Shown here: piece by piece, positions 48,763 to 56,185 of the stretch
How the letters are laid out: each line of letters starts with the position of its first letter
Numbering within the stretch: the first letter of the stretch is position 1
NCBI GenBank assembly: GCA_910587825.1
Contig: CAJUNJ010000011.1
Coordinates: forward strand, 1-60,352
DNA from: an uncultured Christensenellaceae bacterium
GTDB lineage: Bacteria > Bacillota > Clostridia > Christensenellales > Borkfalkiaceae
Reading direction: 5' to 3'
Length of the DNA stretch: 60,352 nucleotides
Program-made: the position numbers and the translations under genes
Notes under the pieces: model-generated
Databases searched by the model: none
What the model saw: only the letters and a program-made list of their open reading frames with translations
Told to the model about the DNA's origin: nothing

Positions 48763-48948
48763 TTACCAACTCGATTTCTTGACGCCGGGAATTTGTCCCT
48801 TGTAAGCAAGGTTTCTGAAACAGATACGGCAAACTCCGTACTTTCTGAGAACCGCGTGGGGTCTTCCGCATATAGAACATCTCGTATATGCTCTCGTGGA
48901 GTATTTTGCAGGCTTTTGCTGCTTGTTTATCATTGCTTTCTTTGCCAT
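48763..48948 (-). CDS. rpsZ: Ribosomal protein S14, zinc type
   Basis: A 61-residue short S14 with the zinc ligands CSIC and CRIC. It ends in LAYKGQIPGVKKSSW. This short zinc form is usual in Gram-positive bacteria. It lies between rplE and rpsH. Confidence 0.97.
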   Translation of the reverse strand: MAKKAMINKQQKPAKYSTRAYTRCSICGRPHAVLRKYGVCRICFRNLAYKGQIPGVKKSSW

Positions 48949-48960
48949 AAATCTTTCTCC

Positions 48961-49518
48961 TTACTTCTTGAAGGGCATACCCATCGCCCTTAAAAGCTCT
49001 CTGGCTTCTTCATCCGTCTTTGCGGTAGTAACGAAGCAGATATCCATACCTCTTATCTTCTCTACCTGGTCGTACTGGATTTCGGGGAAGATAAGCTGTT
49101 CCTTAACGCCCATACAGTAGTTACCCTTGCCGTCAAAGCTGTCGGCGGGGACGCCGCGGAAGTCGCGGACCCTGGGAAGCGCGATAGATACGAACCTGTC
49201 ATAAAAATCGTACATCATTTTGCCGCGGAGCGTTACTTTAATGCCTATGGTCATTCCTTCGCGCAGTTTGAAGTTTGCAACCGACTTTTTAGCCTTGCAC
49301 AGAACGGGCTGCTGTCCCGTAATCTGCTTTATTTCGTTCTGCGCCGTCTGAATTGACTTTGCATTGTCCTTTATGTCGCCTAAACCCGAGCTTATTACTA
49401 TCTTTACAAGTTTGGGTACCTGCATCGGGTTTTTGTAACCGAATTTTTTTGTAAGCGCGGGGACAACTTCTTTTTCGTAATTTTCAACTACTCTCGATTT
49501 GTATTCTTTCTTAGCCAT
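48961..49518 (-). CDS. rplE: Ribosomal protein L5
   Basis: A 185-residue 5S-rRNA-binding protein contacting the P-site tRNA. Diagnostic parts are VISSGLGDIKDNAKSIQTA, KSVANFKLREGMTIGIKVTL and ALPRVRDFRGV. Normal position after rplX. Confidence 0.98.
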   Translation of the reverse strand: MAKKEYKSRVVENYEKEVVPALTKKFGYKNPMQVPKLVKIVISSGLGDIKDNAKSIQTAQNEIKQITGQQPVLCKAKKSVANFKLREGMTIGIKVTLRGKMMYDFYDRFVSIALPRVRDFRGVPADSFDGKGNYCMGVKEQLIFPEIQYDQVEKIRGMDICFVTTAKTDEEARELLRAMGMPFKK

Positions 49519-49529
49519 ATTGCCCCTCC

Positions 49530-49958
49530 TTACTCTGCCTTATCTCCGCCTGCGGGAGCTTCGGTCTCTTCCTTCTTCGCACGTTTTCTTACGCGCTTTT
49601 TGGGAGCTTCTTCCTTCTTCGCGGTCTTGCTTGTCTTACCTGCGTAAGCCTTGTCGACAACCGCACCGCATTTGGCGCACACTCTGTGCTTGATTTTGCC
49701 TTCGATATTGTACTTTACACGTACAGCCTTGGCGCACGAAGGACAAACAAGCATTACGTTGGACACGTCGATGGGTCCTTCAATATCCACTATTTTGGAT
49801 ACTTCGTTTGCCTTTCTCGCTTTCTTGGCTTTTTTGTGTACGTTTACGCCTTCAACCGTTACCGTACCGTGCTTGGGAGAAGTCGCAATTATCTTGCCCT
49901 GCTTGCCCGCATACTTACCGGTGATAACCAAAACATTATCATTCAATTTTACGTTCAT
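49530..49958 (-). CDS. rplX: Ribosomal protein L24 with zinc-ribbon-like insert and basic tail
   Basis: Assembly-initiating large-subunit protein. The KOW domain (ITGKYAGKQGKIIATSPKHG) and EGPIDVSNVMLVCPSC identify it. Two CxxC pairs (CPSC, CAKC) could form a zinc ribbon. The protein has 142 residues instead of about 105; the last 35 form a Lys/Arg/Glu-rich tail (SKTAKKEEAPKKRVRKRAKK), probably disordered on the ribosome surface. Confidence 0.95.
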   Translation of the reverse strand: MNVKLNDNVLVITGKYAGKQGKIIATSPKHGTVTVEGVNVHKKAKKARKANEVSKIVDIEGPIDVSNVMLVCPSCAKAVRVKYNIEGKIKHRVCAKCGAVVDKAYAGKTSKTAKKEEAPKKRVRKRAKKEETEAPAGGDKAE

Positions 49959-49973
49959 AGCCGTTCTCCTTAA

Positions 49974-50342
49974 TTAAAGCACTTCGGGTGCGAGAGAGAT
50001 TATCTTCATATAGTTCTTTTCTCTCAATTCTCTTGCAATCGGTCCGAAGATACGCGTTCCGCGCGGTTCCTGGTTATTTCCGATTATGACGCACGCGTTA
50101 TCGTCGAATTTGATGTACGTGCCGTCGTCGCGTCTGATGCCTTTAGTTGTGCGAACTATTACCGCTTTTACCACTTCGCCTTTCTTTACGGCGCCGCCGG
50201 GGTTAGCCGACTTTACGGAGCAAACGATAACGTCGCCGATGTTCGCGGTTCTTCTGAACGACCCGCCGAGCACCTTTATACACATAAGCTCTTTGGCGCC
50301 GCTGTTGTCCGCGGCTTTGAGCCTTGTCTGAGGTTGTATCAT
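49974..50342 (-). CDS. rplN: Ribosomal protein L14
   Basis: A 122-residue subunit-interface protein (MIQPQTRLKAADNSGAKELM, GSFRRTANIGDVIVCSVK). A 190-bp gap separates it from rpsQ. The gap contains a possible 27-codon frame (50373-50456), listed in the findings, and nothing else I recognise. Confidence 0.98.
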   Translation of the reverse strand: MIQPQTRLKAADNSGAKELMCIKVLGGSFRRTANIGDVIVCSVKSANPGGAVKKGEVVKAVIVRTTKGIRRDDGTYIKFDDNACVIIGNNQEPRGTRIFGPIARELREKNYMKIISLAPEVL

Positions 50343-50532
50343 AAAAATTCTCCTGTTTTTTGAACTTACAACTTATTTTTTTGCAGAGGATTGCGCCGCG
50401 CCCACATAAGCGAGGGGAGTATCCCGCTCTCCGTTGCGCGCAGGACACGCAATCATACTTTCCTGTTTATTTGCGTTAATTGCCGCAGGCTTAAAGCCGT
50501 CGGCGCTTTAACCGCAAAGTTTTGCGGAAAAA

Positions 50533-50796
50533 TTATTTTGCCTTTTCAATGATTTCGGCAACGCGCCAGTTCTTGTCTTTCGACAGTTTGCGCGTTTCGA
50601 CTATCTTGACTCTGTCGCCTTCGCCGCACTCGTTGTTTTCGTCGTGCGCCTTGAAGCGGGTGGTTCTTGTAATCGTCTTTTTATAGAGGGGGTGTTTACG
50701 GTTTTCCCTGACTGCAACGACAACCGTCTTATCCATCTTGTCCGACACCACTATGCCCACTCTTTCTTTACGAAGATTTCTTTCTTCCATCTGCAT
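50533..50796 (-). CDS. rpsQ: Ribosomal protein S17
   Basis: An 87-residue OB-fold protein binding 16S rRNA (RVGIVVSDKMDKTVVVAVRE, GDRVKIVETRKLSKDKNWRV). It lies 6 bp past rpmC. Confidence 0.98.
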   Translation of the reverse strand: MQMEERNLRKERVGIVVSDKMDKTVVVAVRENRKHPLYKKTITRTTRFKAHDENNECGEGDRVKIVETRKLSKDKNWRVAEIIEKAK

Positions 50797-50802
50797 GCCT
50801 CC

Positions 50803-50997
50803 TTACGCCTTTAACTGCCTTGCACGGATAACCGTGTTCACGCGCGCGATATCCTTTTTTACAAGGTTTATCGACAGGGGATTTTCAAGCTGACCGCTTG
50901 CGTGGCGGAAGCGGAGATTGAAAAGCTCGCTTTTAAGCTCTTTAAGCTTTTTGTCGAGTTCTTCGTCGCTTAAATTTACTATTTCCTTAGCCTTCAT
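50803..50997 (-). CDS. rpmC: Ribosomal protein L29
   Basis: A 64-residue helical-hairpin protein near the tunnel exit. The start MKAKEIVNLSDEEL at 50997, with GGTGAAG upstream, is preferred to an in-frame ATG at 51015. It overlaps the end of rplP by 11 bases. FNLRFRHASGQLENP is the family core. Confidence 0.97.
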   Translation of the reverse strand: MKAKEIVNLSDEELDKKLKELKSELFNLRFRHASGQLENPLSINLVKKDIARVNTVIRARQLKA

Positions 50998-51421
50998 TAG
51001 CTTCACCGCCTTCAACTTCTTTCTTTATAAACTTGCACTTGATGGGAAGTTTATGACTTGCAAGGCGCATTGCTTCCCTTGCAATATCTTCGGGTACGCC
51101 CGCCATTTCAAACATTACTCTGTCGGGTTTAACGACTGCTACCCAGTATTCTACCGAGCCCTTGCCCGAACCCATACGCGATTCGGCGGGGTGCCTTGTA
51201 ATGGGCTTGTGGGGGAATATATCTATCCAAACTTTACCGCCGCGCTTAATGAAACGGGTCATCGCGATACGCGCCGCTTCTATCTGGCGGGAAGTAATTC
51301 TGCCGGCTTCTTCGGCAACGAGTCCGTACTCGCCGTATGCGATTTTGTTGCCCTTCTGCGCCCTGCCCTTTAAATTTCCGCGGTGCTGCTTTCTTCTTTT
51401 AACTCTCTTGGGAATTAACAT
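50987..51421 (-). CDS. rplP: Ribosomal protein L16
   Basis: A 144-residue large-subunit protein near the A site. The start MLIPKRVKRRKQHRGNLKG at 51421 is preceded by GGAGGCG in the end of rpsC. GRITSRQIEAARIAMTR and HKPITRHPAESRMGSGKG are diagnostic. Confidence 0.98.
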   Translation of the reverse strand: MLIPKRVKRRKQHRGNLKGRAQKGNKIAYGEYGLVAEEAGRITSRQIEAARIAMTRFIKRGGKVWIDIFPHKPITRHPAESRMGSGKGSVEYWVAVVKPDRVMFEMAGVPEDIAREAMRLASHKLPIKCKFIKKEVEGGEANEG

Positions 51422-51422
51422 A

Positions 51423-52094
51423 TTATTCTTCGCCTCCGTCCGCGATTGACAGCTTTTTCGAACCGGTAAGGACTTCGCCCTTATAAATCCAGCACTTGAT
51501 GCCCAGCACGCCGAAAGTGGTGTGGGCTTCCGCAAAGCCGTAATCTATGTCCGCACGTATAGTTTGAAGGGGAATGGAACCGTCGTGATAGCTTTCGCTG
51601 CCCGCGATTTCCCTGCCGTCAAGCCTGCCGCTTACGGTAATTTTAACGCCTTTGGTTCCCGTTTTGGCAACTTTGGCAATCTGCTGTTTTACAGCCCTTC
51701 TGTAAGATACGCGCTTTTCAAGCTGGGAAGCAACCGCTTCCGCAACAAGCTGTGCGTCCTGGTCGATTTTTTCGACCTTTCTGACGTTTATGATGACCGC
51801 CTTACCTTTCGTAAGTTTGGTAAGGTCTTTCTTGATAACTTCTATTTCGGAACCGGCTTTACCGATAAGAACGCCGGGGCGTCCAGTATAAATGCCGATT
51901 TCGACCTTGTTTGCCGCTCTTATAACGGTAATTTTGCTGATTGCCGCGTCGTAATATTTCTTTTTGATGAAGGTGCGGATATCGTTATCTTCTTTAATGT
52001 TTGCACCGAACGTTTTCTTATCGGCATACCACTGGGCGTCCCAGGGCTTAATTACGCCGACTCTCAAACCGTGAGGATTAACTTTCTGTCCCAT
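51423..52094 (-). CDS. rpsC: Ribosomal protein S3
   Basis: A 223-residue small-subunit protein at the mRNA entry. The KH domain includes RPGVLIGKAGSEIEVIKKDL, and the C-terminal domain includes GVKITVSGRLDGREIAGSES. Start MGQKVNPHGLRVGV is typical. One base separates its stop from the rplP start. Confidence 0.98.
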   Translation of the reverse strand: MGQKVNPHGLRVGVIKPWDAQWYADKKTFGANIKEDNDIRTFIKKKYYDAAISKITVIRAANKVEIGIYTGRPGVLIGKAGSEIEVIKKDLTKLTKGKAVIINVRKVEKIDQDAQLVAEAVASQLEKRVSYRRAVKQQIAKVAKTGTKGVKITVSGRLDGREIAGSESYHDGSIPLQTIRADIDYGFAEAHTTFGVLGIKCWIYKGEVLTGSKKLSIADGGEE

Positions 52095-52105
52095 ATCTCT
52101 TCTCC

Positions 52106-52495
52106 TTAAACCTTCTTCGCATCGAGTATTACGGTAACGTGACTCGTTCTCTTCAAAATTGCGTGGCCGCGTCCCTTGGAAACGGGCTGCATTCTCTTCA
52201 AGTGGGGACCGCCGTCCGCGAAAGCTTCCGCGACGATTAAGTCGCCCCTGTCCATTCCGTTGTTATGTTCTGCGTTTGCCGCCGCCGAAAGAAGAACTTT
52301 TTTAACTTCTTCGCTGCCGCCCTTGTCGCAGTAAGTGAGAATCGCTTCGGCTTCTTCAACCGACTTGCCGCGTATAAGCGCGAGAACGGTTCTTACCTTA
52401 TAGGGGGAAAGTCTTAAATATTTCGCCGTTGCGTAAGGACGCTTATCCTTTGTTGCGGCAATTCTTTCCTGTTTTTTATTCATATTGCTTGCCAT
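52106..52495 (-). CDS. rplV: Ribosomal protein L22
   Basis: A 129-residue protein whose loop lines the peptide tunnel (YLRLSPYKVRTVLALIRGKS, AFADGGPHLKRMQPVSKGRG). The first 18 residues are a short charged extension before the conserved core. Confidence 0.98.
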   Translation of the reverse strand: MASNMNKKQERIAATKDKRPYATAKYLRLSPYKVRTVLALIRGKSVEEAEAILTYCDKGGSEEVKKVLLSAAANAEHNNGMDRGDLIVAEAFADGGPHLKRMQPVSKGRGHAILKRTSHVTVILDAKKV

Positions 52496-52507
52496 AACTG
52501 TAACTCC

Positions 52508-52780
52508 TTACTTCTTGGCGGTTTTAGCCGCGTGTCCCTTGAACGTTCTCGTAGGAGCGAACTCGCCGAGCTTGCAACCTACCATATCTTCGGTTACGTA
52601 TACGGGTACGTGCTTTCTTCCGTCGTAAACCGCAATAGTGTGTCCTACCATCTGGGGGAATATCGTTGTCGCGCGCGACCAAGTCTTAACTACTTTCTTC
52701 TCGCCGGCAGCGTTCATCGCCTCTATCCTTGCCATAAGTCTTTCTTCGGCATAAGGTCCTTTCTTAACGCTTCTTGACAT
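52508..52780 (-). CDS. rpsS: Ribosomal protein S19
   Basis: A 90-residue small-subunit head protein (MSRSVKKGPYAEERLMARIE, MVGHTIAVYDGRKHVPVYV, FAPTRTFKGH). Typical position between rplB and rplV. Confidence 0.98.
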   Translation of the reverse strand: MSRSVKKGPYAEERLMARIEAMNAAGEKKVVKTWSRATTIFPQMVGHTIAVYDGRKHVPVYVTEDMVGCKLGEFAPTRTFKGHAAKTAKK

Positions 52781-52794
52781 TATTTATTCCTCCT

Positions 52795-53622
52795 TTAATT
52801 TATCCTTTTCAAAATGAACTTCGAACTGGGATTCTTCTTCTTTCTCGTCTTATAGCCGAGCGCAGGCTTGCCCCAAGGCGTCATAGGACCTGCGTGTCCG
52901 ACAGGGCTCTTGCCTTCGCCGCCGCCGTGAGGGTGGTCGCAAGGGTTCATTACCGAACCTCTGACTGTCGGTTTAATGCCGAGATATCTCGTCTTGCCGG
53001 CTTTGCCGAGGTGAATGATTTCGTGTTCTACGTTTCCTACCTGTCCGATAGTCGCTTTGCACTTGACGGGAACCAATCTCATTTCGCCGGAAGGCATTTT
53101 AAGGGTTGCATAAGCGCCCTCTTTCGCCATAATCTGTGCGGAGATGCCCGCCGCTCTCGCTATCTGCGCGCCGCGTCCGGGTTGAAGCTCGATTGCGTGA
53201 ACCACCGTACCCACGGGAATGTCGGAAAGCGCAAGCGAGTTGCCCGCTTTTATGTCCGCGCCCGTTCCCGAAAGAACTTTATCGCCGACGTTAAGACCCA
53301 GGGGCGCGAGAATATATCTCTTTTCGCCGTCCGCATAGGCAAGAAGCGCGATATGCGCAGACCTGTTGGGGTCGTACTGGATGCTTTTGACCGTTGCGGG
53401 AACGCCGTCTTTGTTGCGCTTGAAGTCTATAATTCTGTATTTTGTTCTGTTGCCGCCGCCGATGTGACGTACGGTTATTTTGCCCTGATTGTTTCTACCG
53501 CCCGACTTGCGCTTATCGTGGAGCAAACTTCTTTCGGGCTTGTCGCCTGAAAGCTCCGCATACGCGCTTACCGTCATAAAACGGCGAGAGGGGGAGGTGG
53601 GTTTATACCTTTTAACTGCCAT
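52795..53622 (-). CDS. rplB: Ribosomal protein L2
   Basis: A 275-residue protein essential for the peptidyl-transferase centre. GVVMNP-type and histidine-containing loop segments are present: NPCDHPHGGGEGKSPVGHAG. The N-terminal MAVKRYKPTSPSRRFMTV is also typical. Confidence 0.98.
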   Translation of the reverse strand: MAVKRYKPTSPSRRFMTVSAYAELSGDKPERSLLHDKRKSGGRNNQGKITVRHIGGGNRTKYRIIDFKRNKDGVPATVKSIQYDPNRSAHIALLAYADGEKRYILAPLGLNVGDKVLSGTGADIKAGNSLALSDIPVGTVVHAIELQPGRGAQIARAAGISAQIMAKEGAYATLKMPSGEMRLVPVKCKATIGQVGNVEHEIIHLGKAGKTRYLGIKPTVRGSVMNPCDHPHGGGEGKSPVGHAGPMTPWGKPALGYKTRKKKNPSSKFILKRIN

Positions 53623-53633
53623 TTCCTTTCTCC

Positions 53634-53924
53634 TTACGATAACGAGTTGAAGTATTCAATCGCCTTCGAGTCAGCTTTAAGCTGAACGATTGCCTTCTTG
53701 TAGTCGGGTGTATAACCTTGGTTTCTGCCCATTCTTTTAAGCTTGCCGTGGCAGTTGACCGTATTTACGTAATCTACTTCCACCCCGAAAAGTTTTTCAA
53801 CCGCAAGCTTTATCTGCGTCTTGTTTGCCGATTTAGCAACGATGAACGTGTATTTCTTATCGGCTATTCCGTCGTAACCCTTTTCCGTGAGGAGGGGTTT
53901 GATTATAATATCTTCGGCTACCAT
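53634..53924 (-). CDS. rplW: Ribosomal protein L23
   Basis: A 96-residue protein forming the docking site for trigger factor at the tunnel exit (IIKPLLTEKGYDGIADKKYT, AVEKLFGVEVDYVNTVNC). Its ATG overlaps the rplD stop by one base (TAATG), so translation is coupled. Confidence 0.98.
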   Translation of the reverse strand: MVAEDIIIKPLLTEKGYDGIADKKYTFIVAKSANKTQIKLAVEKLFGVEVDYVNTVNCHGKLKRMGRNQGYTPDYKKAIVQLKADSKAIEYFNSLS

Positions 53925-54550
53925 TATTCTCCGTAGACCTCCTCTATTTTTTCAACCGCCGCCTTGGTCAATACCACTTTGGCGTTGGCAACCACTTCGT
54001 AAGTGGAAATCTGCTGTACGGGAAGCGTGGAAAGCTTTTCAAGGTTGCTTGCGGCGCGGATTACTTTGACGTCGTCGTTGTCCATAACAACAACAGCCGT
54101 TTTGTCAAGCTTTAACGCTTTTTGGAACGCCGCCATTTCCTTGGTCTTGCCTTCTTTGACTTCAAGCTTGTCTATAACGAGAAGCTCGCCGTCGGCAACT
54201 TTCTTCGAAAGCGCCGAAATGAGCGCCGCCGTCTTTGCCTTTTTGTTCATATCCTTTGAAAAGTCGCGGCTCTTGGGAGCGAATACTACGCCGCCCTTTA
54301 TCCACTGCGGAGCTCTTATTGAACCCTGACGGGCATTACCCGTACCTTTCTGTCTCCAAGGCTTTCTTCCGCCGCCGCGCACTTCCGTACGGGTGAGGGT
54401 CGACTTCGTACCCTGTCTTTCGTTGGCAAGACGGGTTACGACTGCCTGATGGATAAGCGGTTCGTTATATTCCGCCCCGAATACCTTTTCGCTTAAATCT
54501 ATTGTGCCGGCTTCTTTGCCGCTCATATTGTAAACTTTTAATTTAGGCAT
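53924..54550 (-). CDS. rplD: Ribosomal protein L4
   Basis: A 208-residue protein with the tunnel loop (RGGGRKPWRQKGTGNARQGS) and the globular domain ending VVLTKAAVEKIEEVYGE. In other bacteria L4 regulates the S10 operon through its leader. A candidate leader element lies at 55867-55907. Confidence 0.98.
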   Translation of the reverse strand: MPKLKVYNMSGKEAGTIDLSEKVFGAEYNEPLIHQAVVTRLANERQGTKSTLTRTEVRGGGRKPWRQKGTGNARQGSIRAPQWIKGGVVFAPKSRDFSKDMNKKAKTAALISALSKKVADGELLVIDKLEVKEGKTKEMAAFQKALKLDKTAVVVMDNDDVKVIRAASNLEKLSTLPVQQISTYEVVANAKVVLTKAAVEKIEEVYGE

Positions 54551-54561
54551 CTTTCTTCTCC

Positions 54562-55191
54562 TTATTTAACGGTGTCGTTAATAGTTACGACGCTGCCGTT
54601 CGCTCCGGGAACAGAGCCTTTGACAAGCAAACAGTTTCTTTCAACGTCCACTCTGACAATTTCAAGGTTCTGGACTGTTACGTTTTCAACGCCGTACTGT
54701 CCTGCGAGATGTTTGTTTTTGAAAACTCTCGACGGGGTACTGTTCGCGCCCATTGAACCGGGTTCTCTGTGTACGGGGCCTACGCCGTGGGTTTCTTTAA
54801 GTCTGTGCTGGTTCCATCTCTTGATAACGCCCGTGTAGCCGTGACCTTTGGTAACGCCGTGTACGTCGACCTTGTCGCCCGCCGCAAACACGTCGGCTTT
54901 GATTTCTTTGCCTACTTCATAAGAAGAAAGGTCGGCAAGACGGAATTCCTTCAAAACCTTGCAGGGTTTTACGCCCGCTTTTTTGAACTGTCCGAGTTCG
55001 GGCTTGGTAAGCGCCTTTTCCTTCGCTTCGTCAAAACCGAGTTTAAGCGCGGCATAGCCGTCCTTTTCAACAGTTTTGATTTGCACCACGTGGCAGGGAC
55101 CTGCCTCGATTACGGTTACGGGAATTACTTTCCCTTCCGGCGTAAATATCTGCGTCATACCAGCTTTACGCCCGATGATTGCTTTATTCAT
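54562..55191 (-). CDS. rplC: Ribosomal protein L3
   Basis: A 209-residue protein close to the peptidyl-transferase centre (IIGRKAGMTQIFTPEGKVIP, GYTGVIKRWNQHRLKETHG, HREPGSMGANSTPSRVFKN). Unusually, 302 bp separate it from rpsJ. The ATG at 55191 has GGAGG upstream. Confidence 0.98.
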   Translation of the reverse strand: MNKAIIGRKAGMTQIFTPEGKVIPVTVIEAGPCHVVQIKTVEKDGYAALKLGFDEAKEKALTKPELGQFKKAGVKPCKVLKEFRLADLSSYEVGKEIKADVFAAGDKVDVHGVTKGHGYTGVIKRWNQHRLKETHGVGPVHREPGSMGANSTPSRVFKNKHLAGQYGVENVTVQNLEIVRVDVERNCLLVKGSVPGANGSVVTINDTVK

Positions 55192-55493
55192 TGATAAAGT
55201 TCCTCCAAAATATTTTTTCTCTCACGCAAACCCCGCAAAAAGTTGCCGCGATTTGCCGTGATTACGGGGAACGCCGTCCCCTGCCCGCAATCTTAAAAGC
55301 TCTTTACATAATTGCGGCTGCCCGCCCGCCGTGGCGGCGGAGCCTGCGGAGAGAAAACCCTCTCTGCACCGTAATCATTTTAAAAAGTTTTTCTTTTTGC
55401 AGTCTATTTTCAGATACCGCGTTGCGCCGTTCCGCCGTATATATATTATTGTATATAACGTCGACTGCGCTCCGTAGAGTATCGCGTTGTCTT
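55192..55493 (-). promoter_or_regulatory. Structured 302-bp spacer between rpsJ and rplC
   Basis: No gene is evident. On the minus strand the spacer contains an AT-rich TATATACAATAATATATAT stretch (near 55437-55455) that could hold a -10 box. It also has three GC-rich stems: GGCGG / CCGCC (55327-55338), AGAGA / TCTCT (55350-55365) and GGGGA / TCCCC (55266-55281). It may be an internal promoter with a regulatory leader for rplC. No known leader family was recognised. Confidence 0.4.
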
Positions 55494-55793
55494 TTAAAGC
55501 TTAATCTTGATGTCTACGCCCGCGGGAAGCTGCACTGTATCGAGAAGCTTTGCGTTGGGGGTATAGATGTCGATTATTCTTTTATACGTTCTCTGTTCGA
55601 ACTGTTCGCGGCTGTCCTTGTATTTGTGGGGGGAGCGGAGAATGGTAACCACTTCTCTTTCGGTGGGAAGGGGAATGGGTCCCGATATCTTTGCGCCGCT
55701 CTTCTTCATTGTTTCGACTATGCGGGAAGCCGCAAGGTCTACGAGTTCGTGTTCGTAAGCCGCAAGTTTGATTCTTATTTTCTGTCCTGCCAT
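55494..55793 (-). CDS. rpsJ: Ribosomal protein S10
   Basis: A 99-residue small-subunit protein that also serves as NusE in antitermination (MAGQKIRIKLAAYEHELVDL, GPIPLPTEREVVTILRSPHK). First gene of the long ribosomal block. GGAG lies upstream of the ATG, and the predicted mRNA leader is about 214 nt. Confidence 0.98.
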   Translation of the reverse strand: MAGQKIRIKLAAYEHELVDLAASRIVETMKKSGAKISGPIPLPTEREVVTILRSPHKYKDSREQFEQRTYKRIIDIYTPNAKLLDTVQLPAGVDIKIKL

Positions 55794-55866
55794 TTTTGTT
55801 AACTCCTTTTATCCTAACATTTTTCAAATGTGTCAACTTAACCGTGTGTATCGCAGCTTTCGGCAT

Positions 55867-55907
55867 AAAAAACCGGCTGCGGTTAGTCGCAGGGGTCGCG
55901 CCCCTAC
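55867..55907 (-). promoter_or_regulatory. Attenuator-like tandem hairpins in the S10 operon leader
   Basis: On the minus strand the leader reads GGGG-CGCGA-CCCC, CTGCG-ACTAAC-CGCAG and AACCG-CAGC-CGGTT, the last running into six T. The second and third stems overlap, so they are alternative structures. This fits a terminator/antiterminator switch between the promoter and rpsJ. The remainder of the 392-bp gap (55794-56185) holds this promoter and the divergent EF-G promoter. Confidence 0.55.
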
Positions 55908-56013
55908 ATTTGTCGGCATAAATTATCTGTTGCGTCAGCCGAACGCATTTTTGCAGTAACTTTACGCTTCGTCCCTATACACGCGCACTTCTTATTTTAT
56001 GACACGCTCAACT

Positions 56014-56042
56014 ATTATAAGGCATTGTCAACTTTATGTCAA
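56014..56042 (-). promoter_or_regulatory. Promoter of the S10 ribosomal operon
   Basis: TTGACA (56037-56042), a 17-bp spacer and TATAAT (56014-56019) on the minus strand: full consensus, as expected for ribosomal protein genes. Confidence 0.9.
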
Positions 56043-56116
56043 ACGAATTGACGCAAATTTTTGGCATAATTTACAAAAATTTTTCATATTATGGGGCGGA
56101 ATTTTTATTTTACCTA

Positions 56117-56145
56117 TTGAAATGACTGTATTGTTATAGTATAAT
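56117..56145 (+). promoter_or_regulatory. Promoter of the EF-G-like gene
   Basis: TTGAAA (56117-56122), a 17-bp spacer and TATAAT (56140-56145), with a leader of about 35 nt that includes the AAGGGGA ribosome-binding site. Confidence 0.85.
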
Positions 56146-56185
56146 GATATAAATAACCGCGGTTGCGGGATAAGGGGACTTAAAA

